In this document: positions 44,788 to 62,102 of the stretch, piece after piece | Position numbering within the stretch: position 1 is the stretch's first letter | Layout: each line of letters begins with the position of its first letter | NCBI GenBank assembly: GCA_948144175.1 | Contig: CANXME010000398.1 | Span: forward strand, 237,501-301,500 | DNA length: 64,000 nt | Reading direction: 5' to 3' | Origin: Closterium sp. NIES-65 | Lineage: Eukaryota > Streptophyta > Zygnematophyceae > Desmidiales > Closteriaceae | Translations under genes and position numbers: made by a program | The notes under the pieces: generated by a model | The model's database searches: none | Seen by the model: the letters and a program-made list of their open reading frames with translations, nothing else | Told to the model about the DNA's origin: nothing

Positions 44788-47700
44788 GTCCGAAAGAAGC
44801 ACGAGCCAGAGAGTCTCGTCAGTAGAACACGCAGCCCAAGCAACGATTTGTCGTGCGACCAGTGGCAAGTCTTCCAATCTTCCCCGCGAACCCCGCCTCA
44901 ATCCCCACTCGCGATACTCCCGAAAACCCAAGACCGGACTCGTCGCTTCGCTGTCGCGCTCGTCGCTGCCGTATCTCCCGCTCGTGCTGCTCCTGCTCGC
45001 GAGCTGTCTCGGCGCCATGGCTCCGCGCGGAATGGCATGGGGGGACGTTCCGGATCCGTGCTGCAGCGGCCAGGCGGACGGTTTCCGTCGCCACCCCACT
45101 GACTGCAGGTGTGTCGTCGCACGGCGTCGCTTGCTTGTGTCGCTCGCAGTCGCTTGCCCCGTCGCCTGCTTGTATCGCCCGCTGTCGAGTGTGTCGCTCG
45201 CCGTCGCTTGTTTGTATCGCTCGCGGTCGCATGCTGCGCTCGTCGTTCCTGTTGAAAACTCTGGAATCAACCCTGGTCCTCCGGAAGGAGTCGACAAGCA
45301 AAACCGCACCTTTCGTGCTTACGTGCTGACCCCACCACCCATCCCGCTCACCTCCCTGCCGTCTCACGTGTTTCCGTACCCGTTATGAACCACTCTCCAC
45401 CGTCCGTTTCCCCGCGTCGCGCAGGCGATTCTGCCTGTGCAGCAGCGGCGATTCTCGCGGGCGCGTCTTCTATTGCCCCGAGGGCTACGTCTTCGACGAC
45501 CGCACCTCCACGTGCGCAAGTACCCACGACGTCGCATGCCCCGGCGCTTCCGTTCCGGCGTCCGGCGCTACTGGCGGCGGTGCATCCGGCGGTGCATCCG
45601 GCGGTGCTTCCGGCGGTGCATCCGGCGGTGCTTCCGGCGGTGCATCCGGCGACGCTTCGGGCGGTGCGTCCGGCGGTGTTGGCGAGGAGGCGTCGCTGTG
45701 CGCGGGGTTGGAGGACGGCCCTCACCAGCACCCCAACGACTGCAGGTAACCTCCGCGGGGAACATCAACAGGGAGGTCCATGGGGGGGGGGGGGGGGGAG
45801 CATCAGGTGAACACCTCGGAAGCCTCTCTTTTCTTATCTCCTTCCTCTCCTCTCTTTCTCCCCCACGTGCCTTCGCCCTCAAATCTCCGTCCGCGCCCCC
45901 CTCGCCCTTCTCTCTCCGCGTCTCTCCCCGCTCCTCTTGCGCGCCTCCCCCGCGCCTCTCCGCGCCTCTCCGCTCCTCTCCGCGCCTCTCCGCGCGCATC
46001 TCTCGCGCAGCCAGTTCATCTTCTGTTTCAACGGGCGCGTGAAGAGCACCGTGAGTTGCGGCGCGCTCACTTACCCTCCTCTAACCCGCCGCTCTCCCCT
46101 CTCCCTCGTCGCTTTCCCCTCTCCCTCCTCTCTCCCGCCTCCCGCTCTCCGCCCATCGCCTGCTCTCCTCTCTCCCTCCCGCGCAGCCGATCCATCTTCT
46201 GTCTGAACGGGCGCGTGAAGAGCACCGTGAGTTGCGGCGCGCGCATGCGATTCAGCGACGACTCCAAGACGTGCGAGTACTCGTTCCTCGTCGACTGCCC
46301 CGCCGCCGATGACGCCGCCGTTGCCACGTCGGATTCCACGTCAGCGGCCGCGTGGGGAGCGACCACCGCCGGTCCCTCCCTGCCCGCTGCATCCGTCGCC
46401 ACGTCATTCGAAGACTCTGGTCGTGGCGGTGCCTATTCTTCTTCCTCTTCCTCCTCCTCTTCCTCACAATCGTCGTCGAATATGTTCACTGCTGCAGCGG
46501 CCATGGGGGCTGCAAATGGTGGTCCTTCGGTCTTTGCCCCGGGGCGAAGCAAGGTTCCTGGCAATGCGAACGGGATTAGTAATGGCAATGGCAACGGGAA
46601 CGGGGTTGGCAATGGGAATGGGAATGGGGCTGGCAATGGGAATGGGAATGAGGCCAGCAATGGGAATGGGGCCAGCAATGGGAATGGGAATGGAGTTGGC
46701 AACGGGAATGGGATGGGAAATGGCAACATCTGGGGCAACAGTGGCAGCACAGGGAGCACGGGCAGTTCGGGCAGTTCGGGCACTTCGGGCAGTTCCAGCA
46801 GTTCGGGCTTTACAGGCAGTTGGGTCAGTCCGGGCAGCTCGGTCAGCAAGGGCAGCGTGGGCAGTGGGGGCAGCAGCAGTGGGGGTATTGCGAGTGCGCC
46901 TGTGACCTGCTGCACCAGGAAACCCAATGGCTACTGGCAAGACCCTACCAACTGCAGGTGCGCCGTGTGTCTGTGTGCCTGGCAAGCATTCCCATTGTAT
47001 GTATATGCTCACGCATTTAGACACGCTTGCGTCGCTCTCCCTCTCATTCCGTCGTTCCCCCTTACCCCTTACCCCTCCCCCCTTCCCCCTCCCTCTTTCT
47101 TTTGTTTCTTCGCCGCCTCAGACCCGTTATCGCATGCATTCCTTACATATCCTCATCTTTCCTCCTGTTTTTTGCCACTCTCTCGCTCTCCCTCTTTCCC
47201 ATCCCATCCCATCCCACCCCGCCCCACCCCACCCCACCCCGCCCCGTCCCACCCCACCGCACCCCACCCCACCGCACCGCACTCCTCACAGCGCCTTCTG
47301 CATCTGTATGCGCGGCCAAGTGGTTGCGAAGCTGCAGTGCCAGTCCCCCCTTCTCTTTAACGACAACGCCAAGGTCTGCGACACCCCTGAAAACGTCCCC
47401 TGTGCTGCCACCGGTGGGGGTGGCGATGGGAGTGGCGGCGGCCCTACCCCCTCTCCTCCTACTTCTCCTCCCCCTCCTTCCACGCCCTCTCCCTCTCCTC
47501 TTCCCCCTTCCTCTCCCCCTATCACTCCCTCTCCCCCCTCCTCCTCTCCCGCTCCCTCTTCCTCTCCCTCCCCCCCTCCGCCCTCCCCTCCCACTCCCCC
47601 TCCCTCTCCTCCCCTCTCTCCTCCCCCTTCTCCTCCTTCCTCTCCTCCCCCCTCGCCTCCCCCTCCCGGGTCGTGCTGCGACGGGCGCCCAGACGGATAC

Positions 47701-50617
47701 TTCCAGGATGCTTCCGACTGCAGCCGCTACTGCATCTGCGCGGGGGGAAAGCAGGCGGCGCTGCAGCGGTGCCCTGCAGGGCTGATCTTTAACAACGACG
47801 CCAAGGTGTGCGACGGCGCGTACAACACCACGTGCAACGGCATGACCATCGGTGGACCGGACGGGGGTGAGTGAATGCGCTGCTGCTGTCTGGCAGTGCC
47901 TTTCTATGTGGATGCATGCCCTTGAAAGCTGGTTTCAACAACGCAGCTAAGGTGTGCGACGACGCATGCATGCCACACCATGTGCAACGGCATGACCATC
48001 GGCGGACCGGACATGGGTAAGTGCAGTGCAACAGCCATCGGACCCTCATGCCTGTACCAATGTCCCATGCCCTTTTGAGGCACCTCAAGAGTGCCCATGC
48101 CGGCAGCCCTTACACCACGCACTGACCGCTCCCAACCATCCCCTGCTCCGTTCCTCAGATTCCCTCTTTCCTCCCTTTCCCCTTTTTCCCCCCTTCCCTT
48201 ATTCCCCCCTTCCCCCTTCCTCTCCTTCCCCCTCTAACCCCATCCCGCAGAGGACAAGGTGGGCGGCACACAGCCGTTCGCAGCGGACCGAACGCCCTCG
48301 CGCCTTAACCGCTACTCGCGCTACTCCTCGCTCTCCACCGCGCTCCCCACCTTCGTCGACTGGCGAGCCTCCGGTGTGCTCTCTCCCATCCGCGACCAGG
48401 GCGTGTGCGGGGTCTGCTGGGCCTTCGCCACCACAGCGGCCGTAGAAGCGGCGGTTTCGATTTCCATGGCGAATTCGCGGCTGTTTGCGGGGAGGTACCG
48501 CGGTGGGAAGTCGCGGTTCTCCGTGCAGCAGGTGGCGGACTGCACGCAGACTTCGGCTGTTGCTGCGGCGTCGATCGGTGGGTTTAGCTACAACAACGCT
48601 GCTGCTGCCGCTGCTGCTGGTAGTGCTGCCACCGCAGACACCACCACAGGCACGGGCACGGACACCACCACTGGTGGTGATACCACTGATTCTGGTGCTG
48701 CTGCTTCAGGTGCCGACGCTACCTCCACCGATACAACCTCTGCAGTCAACGGTGCAGATTCTACGCCTCCCGCAGATCCAACGGTTGGTACAGGCTCCGA
48801 CCCTCTAGAGAATCTGCTCTCGATCTGCCGGCCCGGGTGGCCAGGGGATGCTCTGGAGTATGTAGCAGCGGTGGGGAGGCTACAACTGGACAGGCAGTAT
48901 CCGTTCCTGGGGGAGAACGGTACTGGCCAGTGCTCTGCTGCTGCTCCTGCTGCTCCTTCTGGCGTTGCTGGTGGTGCTGTTGCTGGTGTTGCTCCTGGTG
49001 GTGCTGCTGCTGGTGTTGCTCCTGGTGGTGCTGCTGCTGGTGTTGCTCCTGGTGGTGCTGCTGGTGGTGCTCCTGGGGTCGCGCCTGGTGGTGCTGTTAC
49101 TGCTGCTGGAGCATGGGCAGCATGGGTAAGTGAATCCGTGTTGAAGGTCTTGGAGGGTGGGGAGGGGTGGGAGGGAGTGGGAGGGGGTGGGAGGGGGTGG
49201 GAGGGTGCGGGAGGGTGGGAGGGGGCGGGAGGGTGGGAGGGGGTGGCAGGTGGTGAGACATTAAAGCGGTACAAGATGTTGCCATGGCATTCCATTCCAA
49301 CCCGTCCTGTGCCAATGCACCTATCCATCAACCCTCCCACTTACAAACCTCGTTGTGAATTATATGTGTCTCCTCCGTGTCGCGTCGCATCACAACAGCA
49401 ACTGCCTGCCGTGGTGCGATATGAGATGGTGCCGGCGAGTGAAGAGGCGCTGCTGTCAGCAGTGGCGGCGCAACCGGTGATCGTGAACATCCAGTCGCGC
49501 GTGGCTTCCTTCCTCTCCTATGCCGGGGTGCGTTGCGTTGCATGCCTTGACATCTAGTTTTGATGCGCCGGTGTTAGAAGGCGGCGGGGCTGTAAGAAGG
49601 GGCTGTAAGAAGGGGCTGTAAGAAGGGGCTGTTTAGATCACTCAGGTCTCTGGCACACCCTTCTTTCAGCACACTCTTACCATCTCCTGCTGGCCCGCCC
49701 ACCCACCCCTCTTCCTCTCTCCTTTCCCACCTCACAGGGCGTCTACACCGACCCTCTATGCGACAACGGCTTGTTAGACCACTCTGTGCTGGGGGTGGGG
49801 TTTGGCACAGACCAGGCCCCTGGTAGTGCGGCACACCCTGCTCACACCACTCTCTTACCGTCTCCTGCAACCCCACCCGCCCCTGCTTCCCCACAGGGCG
49901 TCTACACCGACCCTCTATGCGACAACGGCTTGTTAGACCACTCTGTGCTGGTGGTGGGGTTTGGCACAGACCAAGCCTCTGGCACGCCCTTCTGGATCAT
50001 CCGCAACAGCTGGGGGAACGCATGGGGAGAGCAGGGGTATATGCGCATGGCTCGAGTGGGCGGGAGGGGTACCTGCGGTATCACCAGCATGCCTGGGTTC
50101 TACCCTGTTACCACCAGTGAGTTGCTGCTGCTGCTCGCCCTGTGCCCTTCTCATTGTTACTGCCCGTGGATTTTTACCCTATTACCCGGCAGCGCGTCTT
50201 CTTTTTTCGTTCTCTCTCTCTCTCGTTTTTTTTTTTTTTGCACGGAAATCAGGGTATCTAGCTGGTGAGCAACAGAAGTTTTGAAACATGCCCAGCAACA
50301 TGTATTACAAGCTGGGCTGCGGACTTTTGTTTGCTCGCCAAGGACTTTTGCATTCCCTTCCTCATGCTCTCACGCTCATCCTCACCCTTCCTCCCCCATC
50401 CCCTCCCATCCCCCCCATGCATCCTCCACCCCAGGCACATCGCCGTGTGACAATCCCAACCCATGTGGGGCTGGCGAGTGTGTGGAGGACGTGAGGAGGA
50501 AGAGCAGGGGCGGGTACCGCTGCGCGAGCTGCCCTGATGGCTACGCGGTGGTGGAGAATTCAGACAAGTCGCAGACATGCGTGTCAGGTACGTTTGTGCC
50601 CTGCAGCACGTGGCTTT

Positions 50618-50697
<80 letters not shown>

Positions 50698-51078
50698 TCT
50701 CTCCCTCTCTCTCCCTCTCTCTCCCTCTCTCTCCCTCTCTCTCCCTCTCTCTCCCTCTCTCTCCCTCTCTCTCCCTCTCTCTCCCTCTCTCTCCCTCTCT
50801 CTCCCTCTCTCTCCCTCTCTCTCCCTCTCTCTCCCCCTCTCTCCCCCTCTCTCCCCCTCTCTCCCCCTCTCTCCCCCTCTCTCCCCCTCTCTCCCCCTCT
50901 CTCCCCCTCTCTCCCCCTCTCTCCCCTCTCTCCTCTCTCCCTCTCTCCCCCTCTCTCCCCCTCTCTCCCCCTCTCTCCCCCTCTCTCCCCCTCTCTCCCC
51001 CTCTCTCCCCCTCTCTCCCCCTCTCTCCCCCTCTCTCCCTCTCTCCCTCTCTCCCTCTCTCCCTCTCTCCCTCTCTCC

Positions 51079-51161
<83 letters not shown>

Positions 51162-52479
51162 CTCTCTCCTTCTTTCCTTCTCTCCTTCTTCCCTTCTTCC
51201 CTTCTTCCCTTCTTCCCTTCTTCCCTTCTTCCCTTCTTCCCTTCTTCCCTTCTTCCCTTCTTCCCTTCTTCCCTACTTCCCTTCTTCCCTCCCTCCCTCC
51301 CTCCCTCCCTCCCTCCCTTCTTCCCTTCTTCCCTTCTTCCCTTCTTCCCTCCCTCCCTCCCTCCCTCCCTCCCTCCCTCCCTCCCTCCCACTCCCACCCA
51401 CACCAGTTGACGCCTTCTTCCCATCCACCCTCAACATATTTGGTGTGGGAGAGTGCGTTCCCCTCATTTCCCACTCACCCCATTCCTCCCCTTACACTCC
51501 TGCTCCCACTACCACCACACCATTTGGCCCCTGTTTCTCGTCCACCCTCAACCCATGCAATATGGGGGAGAGCACTAACGTGGGAGACATGAGTTCTAAG
51601 TCAACCAAAAAGCTCGATCTTTCCTTTCACTCTACTCCTCTCACTCCCACTCCTCCCACCCCTCCCACCCCTCCCTCCCACCCACCCACCACTCCCATCC
51701 ACACCAGTTGACGCCTGTTTCTCGTCCACCTTCAACCCGTGCGGTGTGGGAGAGTGCACCAACGTGGGAGACGGCACATACACGTGCGACTGCACGGAGA
51801 ACACATGGCCCGTCGTTCGTCCCGATGGCTCCCCCACATGCACCATGGGTACGCCACATTCCTCTTGTGAGGTCCTTTTGAGAATTCTTCAAAAAGTGAA
51901 ACTTTTGAGACGTCTCAGAACCAGACGCATCCCCCACATGCATGCATCATCTGGTCATATTACCCTGGTCATTACACCCACTTCCAGATTACAGACCTCT
52001 ATACACCTGACATATATGAATCCCCCGTTCTCTCCAACCTTTAAAACCCTCCCCTGCTCGCCCTTCCCTTCTCTCCCTTCCTCCTTCCCCTAACGTTGTA
52101 TCCGGTCCCGCATCTCCATCTTCCCCTCCCCACAGGCCGAGCCTCCGCCTTCTGCCCTTCGCTCTTCACCACCTTTGCCAACGACACGTGCGAATCTGTT
52201 GCCGCCTTTGCCCGAATGTCTGTAGACGATCTTCTAGAAGTCAACCCCGGGCTTATCTGCGACAATCTCAAGGGCGGCCAGCAGCTGTGCATCAGCATGA
52301 ATTTACCCTGGGCCGCACGGTGCTTGTATGGAAAGTACACGGTTGTGCGCGGTGACACATGCGCAGCTATTATCTGGAAGAAGTATCGGCGGTCTACTCA
52401 GCTGTATGCTTCTATGAACGGCGGCCCGTGCGTTAACTCGAGGCTTTATGTGGGGATGGTGCTCTGCCTGCCCAGATGA
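44723..52479 (+). CDS. Secreted/anchored chitin-binding-like, papain-type protease, EGF-like and LysM fusion protein
   Basis: Ten exons: 44723-45108, 45425-45745, 46187-46957, 47292-47866, 48251-49125, 49399-49527, 49897-50116, 50435-50587, 51708-51848, 52136-52479. GT-AG borders and phases agree throughout, giving 1304 residues. A hydrophobic signal or anchor lies at about 82-99. Four Cys-rich modules resembling chitin-binding type 2 (peritrophin-A) lie near 112-168, 218-285, 478-535 and 622-676, separated by GGAS, NG-rich and SPPP linkers. A papain-family (C1A) domain follows: Gln734, Cys740 (CGVCWAFA), His1034 ([10 protein letters not shown]), Asn1056 (NSWG), with a low-complexity Thr/Ala/Gly insert between Cys and His. 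Then come two EGF-like modules (1096-1140, 1145-1190) and a LysM region (1195-1304). It probably acts outside the cell, tethering a protease to chitin-like polymers. LysM-linked cysteine proteases are known in volvocine algae (from memory). Confidence 0.85.
46011..46065 (+). repeat. Echo of exon 3 5' edge in the fusion-protease gene
   Basis: The start of exon 3 (real copy from 46187, encoding [18 protein letters not shown]) with its CGCGCAG acceptor is present about 176 bp upstream with a few differences. It then runs into intronic C/T-rich sequence. It lies upstream of the true exon, as in TPP2 introns 6, 8, 10 and 11. Confidence 0.88.
47918..48014 (+). repeat. Echo of exon 4 3' edge in the fusion-protease gene
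   Basis: The end of exon 4 (real copy 47770-47866, [22 protein letters not shown]) with its donor is repeated about 145 bp downstream, ending in a donor-like GGGTAAGTG. It has several changes, one of which disturbs the frame. A variant of the 18-bp palindrome follows at 48073-48090. Confidence 0.88.
48073..48090. repeat. Diverged copy of the 18-bp palindrome
   Basis: TTTTGAGGCACCTCAAGA keeps the palindromic arms with a few changes. It lies 59 bp past the exon 4 echo (47918-48014). Confidence 0.6.
49738..49825 (+). repeat. Duplicate of the catalytic-His exon edge
   Basis: The first 88 bp of exon 7 (real copy from 49897), with the CACAG acceptor and the DHSVL..GFGTDQA region, are present upstream with few changes. 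The reading frame stays open through the copy and into the real exon. Splicing to the first acceptor would therefore insert an extra segment with a second His motif. The downstream copy alone continues into the NSWG part. Confidence 0.88.
50622..51395 (+). repeat. CT-rich microsatellite complex in intron 8 of the fusion-protease gene
   Basis: TTTC, then CT, CTCTCC, CCCT and CTTCCC units fill about 770 bp of the 1120-bp intron on the transcribed strand. All three forward frames are open over long stretches as a by-product. The true donor is 50587/50588 and the true acceptor 51707/51708. Confidence 0.95.
51404..51592 (+). repeat. Two echoes of exon 9 5' edge
   Basis: Positions 51404-51456 and 51526-51592 repeat the beginning of exon 9 (real copy from 51708, [19 protein letters not shown]). 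The first copy includes the ACACCAG acceptor. Both are degenerate EGF-like starts and neither has a full module. Confidence 0.87.
51903..51920. repeat. Variant palindrome beside an echo of exon 9 3' edge
   Basis: TTTTGAGACGTCTCAGAA differs by one base from the perfect palindrome. Eight bases further, 51928-51950 repeats the exon 9 tail (CCCCCACATGCA). A weaker palindrome lies just upstream at 51876-51894. Confidence 0.8.
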
Positions 52480-52885
52480 GGTTTAAAGGAGTAGATGGGG
52501 GGTTATGCAGATGGAGGGTAGAAGGGATGGGAGGATGGTAGAGTGGTTTGTTTATAAGGGCTTTGATATGCTGGCCGTTTGAAACAGGAGATATTTGTTT
52601 GTTCTGCATTCAACCTACTGGCATGAGGCGCTACGGTTTCGTATGAATGCTCGCATCACGAATCTGTGGGAGTTCTTTGTGACCCTGCAGTATCCGGTTA
52701 CCATGGGAGATGCTATGGGGTGGCTTGAAATGCTACAGGCGAATTACTCACGGCGTGGGGCGCTCGCTTTTTGGGTCCTACTGTACAGCGTGAGCGCTAC
52801 GATTCAGCTACAGCTGGACATGTTTCAGGAATCCTATAGCCCGGCATATGAAGCATGGGAGTACTTAATGGATACTTACTAGGGC
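52480..52885 (+). other. 3' flank of the fusion-protease gene
   Basis: Presumed 3' UTR and spacer before the retroelement at 52886. One 95-codon open stretch (52595-52882) starts without an ATG and shows no recognisable domain. I see nothing else. Confidence 0.45.
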
Positions 52886-58939
<6,054 letters not shown>

Positions 58940-59789
58940 TTTCGTTATCAGACCAATTTGGTCTGATGGTCTGATTTTCAGACCGTCATTTTTCTTTTCA
59001 TCTGAACCATAAGACAGTGCTTTTTATTTCATAAGAGAAAGGATTTTAGTTCGTCTGAATTGTCAGCGCAGGCGTTATACTTCGTCCGAAATTTCAGATA
59101 GCGAGTTTCGTTTCATCTGATACCGACAATTCTGCCCACGTAGCCATAGGTTGTCAGTTCTGGCAGGCACCTTTGGTGGCTGTAATTGCACGTGTAGAAA
59201 TTCGCGTCGCCTCACTGGCCGAATTTCGTAGTGTACTGTACCAGCACAAAGCCCGCCTCGCTTCTACCAGCCCAACCAAGTCCCTTTCGCCTCTACCAGC
59301 CCAGCCAAGCCACCCCCCTCCCCCCCCCTACCGCCCCCCACGTCCGCCAGCCAAGCGCTACCGTAAGTCCCCCTTGCCTCTACCAGCCTAGCCACCCTAC
59401 CAACTCCAGCCCAGCACTTCACCCAACTCCCTCGCACTGTCGCACATCTTCCAGCAGAGTCCTCCCCCCCCCCCAACTCTCACATACCTTTCCCAGCCCA
59501 ACCCTTCCCCCACATTGCTCGCTCTTACCCTAGTCCAGCCCCACTCCCCTCTCGAGCCCCACGCCTCACAGTCCTGTCCACTAACGTGCAGTCTAACGCA
59601 CCGCTGCTGCGTCATCAAGATGCAAGTTGCAACATCAGACACGGAAAAAGATTCGTCTGAGATTTCAGACATGCAATGGAATGTCGTCTGAAAAGACAGA
59701 CAGGCGAAAATTTCCCGTCCAAACGTCAGACGAAACGGATTTTTGGGTTCCGGTTTTCAGACAGGCCAAAATCCTAGCGAGAGCCCTGA
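58940..59789. mobile_element. Second, truncated copy of the Mutator-like element
   Basis: The sequence shares the terminal motifs of 10736-12082: ATCAGACCAATTTGGTCTGA near the left end and ATCCTAGCGAGAGCCCT at the right end. The left terminus is missing where the PAT-like element abuts, so that element probably inserted into or deleted this end. It carries no TRIM. The middle is C-rich and non-coding. Confidence 0.72.
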
Positions 59790-61733
59790 TTCTTACCATG
59801 CCAAAGATTCGGTGGCGAAGGTCTCCCTCTTGAAACAGTTGGACAACCTGAAAATGGAGAGTCAAGAGAAGGTGGAAGAGTACGTGAACCGCGCAACGAC
59901 AATCTGGGACAAGTTAGACAAGCAACGTGCTGTTACATGCATTGCAACGGTGGGATCGTCACAAGCTTCCTTACCACCAGCTAAAGCGTCATTTTGGATG
60001 CTGGACAATGGATGCAGCCAGCACATGACCTCGGACAAGCGCTGGTTTGAAGAGTTAAGGGAGCTGGACGAACCTGTTTATGTGGAGCTTGCTAATGGGA
60101 GCGAACTGAGCAGCAAGATGACGGGAACGATCAGAGCAACGGCACCTGATGGGACAACAGTTTGGTACACTGACGTCCTCTACGTACTTAGCTTGAAGAG
60201 GAGCTTGCTCTCCTATTGTCAGCTGCTGAAAAAGGGAGCGCGCATCAATACCATTTCTAATGGAGACACCGAGATCACCATGACTGATGGAAATGAGTAC
60301 GTGCGGATTGGACTTGCCAAGAACGTGGATGGAGTGCTCGTGGTGCAGTATGCGCATGCACTTACATCCGCCTACGATCCTGACCATTCCCGTGATGGTG
60401 CGTCATCGAATCCGGTTGATCGTGAAGGGGTCACCCTTTTCCGCACACCTGGTGTGCACATCGACGCACATGGGAGCACGAATTTCCGCACACCTGGGAT
60501 GCACTCGAGTGGCAAGTCTGCACATATATCTGTCACCTACCGCATGGCACACAAAGTAAGCATCGTGCGGAACTCGGTACATGATGATACCACGGATGAA
60601 GTCTCACCCCACGTTGCGGTGTGGACTTTAGGGGGAGAAGGAAAAAGGTCCGCGGTGGATTCGGGAGGAGATGGAGCAGACCTTGTAAAACAGGACTTAC
60701 CTGGAGCTGATGAAGTTGATGCAACCCAGGGAAGCGGAGATGCAGATGACTTACCTGCAGCAGGAGTAATTGTACCAGAGGAGGTTGAAGACAATGATGC
60801 AGAAAACACCGTGGGATGTGGAACAACGGGCGTACCATCTGCTGATGATCGCCAAGTCAAGGAGTCTGGAGTTGTACTCACGTGTGCGGCCTCTTCGAGT
60901 TGTGCTGCACAACATGGCACCACCTAACTGCACACTCACGCCTGTGCTTGTAGCTGTGTATGCGAATGTCTACAAGCACGTGTGTGGGAGGGGTGGGGTG
61001 TGGAGTGTATCTGGTGGCACAGGAGTGGGATATGGAGTGAAGGACCTACTCACCAAGGTTGCCAATAAGCAGGGGGAGTAGGCAGAAAAGATGCAGCCAG
61101 TCGGCGTCATCCATCGTGATGCAGTGGTATCGTACGATTGGTTGCTGCAGATGAACGACACCATTTGAGGGAAGGATGGAGAACATACATGGAGCACGCA
61201 TTACTGCATACCTGGTGTGCACGTTTCTTCATAGTTGGTATGCACATCTCGGCATACTTGGTGTGCACTGCATACTTGGATTGGACATTTCTGCATACAT
61301 GGAGTGCAGGTTTTCAGGATACTTGGAGTGCGTCGGCATGTGCAAAATTTCAGCTGATGGAGTTCGGCAACTCCGGCTACTGAAGTGTGTCTACTGGAGT
61401 GTATGGGGAGCATCATAAGGAAACATGGGTGAAGTCAGAGCGGACTTGGAATCACCCTTTGGTGTGGATTTAAGACATGGACAACCTTGTGCCAATCCTA
61501 GCACGAGGCAGGGGGAGAAAGGCAAGGTTTACAGAGAAAGGCAGAGGAAGAAAAGCAGGGGAGGAGAGAATCACAGGAAGATGCAGCAGGCGCGGACACG
61601 CAAATGATGCAGTAGGCGCGCAGCAGATCGTCAACCGCTGACGAATGCAAGGTCGTCGCTTCTATCGCGCGAAGTGTGCGCCCGCCAATCCCCCAAGGAA
61701 AACGGATTCACTAAAACCTACAGCAAGGGGGAG
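59790..61733 (+). mobile_element. Degenerate copia fragment: gag and protease remnants
   Basis: Gag-like sequence (KVEEYVNRATTIWDKL) is followed by a protease-like start (WMLDNGCSQHMTSDKRWF) and anonymous sequence; integrase, RT and RNase H are missing. A purine tract (AAGGGGGAG) directly precedes an LTR that begins at 61734. Short repeats of the type CTGCATACCTGGTGTGCA fill 61194-61345. It is broken by a large internal loss and several other breaks. Confidence 0.75.
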
Positions 61734-62102
61734 TGTTCGAAATCCGAATACAGTATAACGAATACTGTATACCAGTGTGCTGTTTGGTTCTAGTGTAGTC
61801 CTCTTTATAAGCTTCCAGGTCCTACAATAATTGTCACAATTATTGTAGAGCCACAATTATTGGAGTTCAGCATTATTGGAGGGTAGAGGGTACAATTATT
61901 GTACAGGCCACAATTATTGGTGTGAATGGGTCATTCTAGAGGGGTAGCTGGATGCATATATACCCTGCTTGGTCACTTCTTCATCATCATTGAGTTATCA
62001 TTGAGTCATCATCGTTCTACTTTTCAATGATCAATGCAAGATTTCTATCTTTTTCTTTTCTACAAACACTTTTCCGCTACGTTGGCACTATGCCTTTCTA
62101 TC
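61734..62102 (+). repeat. LTR of the copia fragment, with a cluster of CAATNATTG sites
   Basis: It begins TGTTCGAAATCC after the purine tract. Five exact CAATNATTG pseudopalindromes lie at 61825, 61837, 61854, 61893 and 61911, upstream of a GCATATATACCC TATA-like box at about 61952. The right end is unclear because gypsy LTR homology begins near 62103. CAATNATTG is the consensus for homeodomain-leucine zipper dimers. Confidence 0.65.

Noticed and set aside
50281-51711. Long Ser/Leu/Pro and Arg/Glu open frames
   Set aside because: They are products of the CT-rich microsatellite in an intron.
52595-52882. 95-codon open frame after the fusion-protease gene
   Set aside because: No ATG start, no recognisable domain and probably 3' UTR or spacer.
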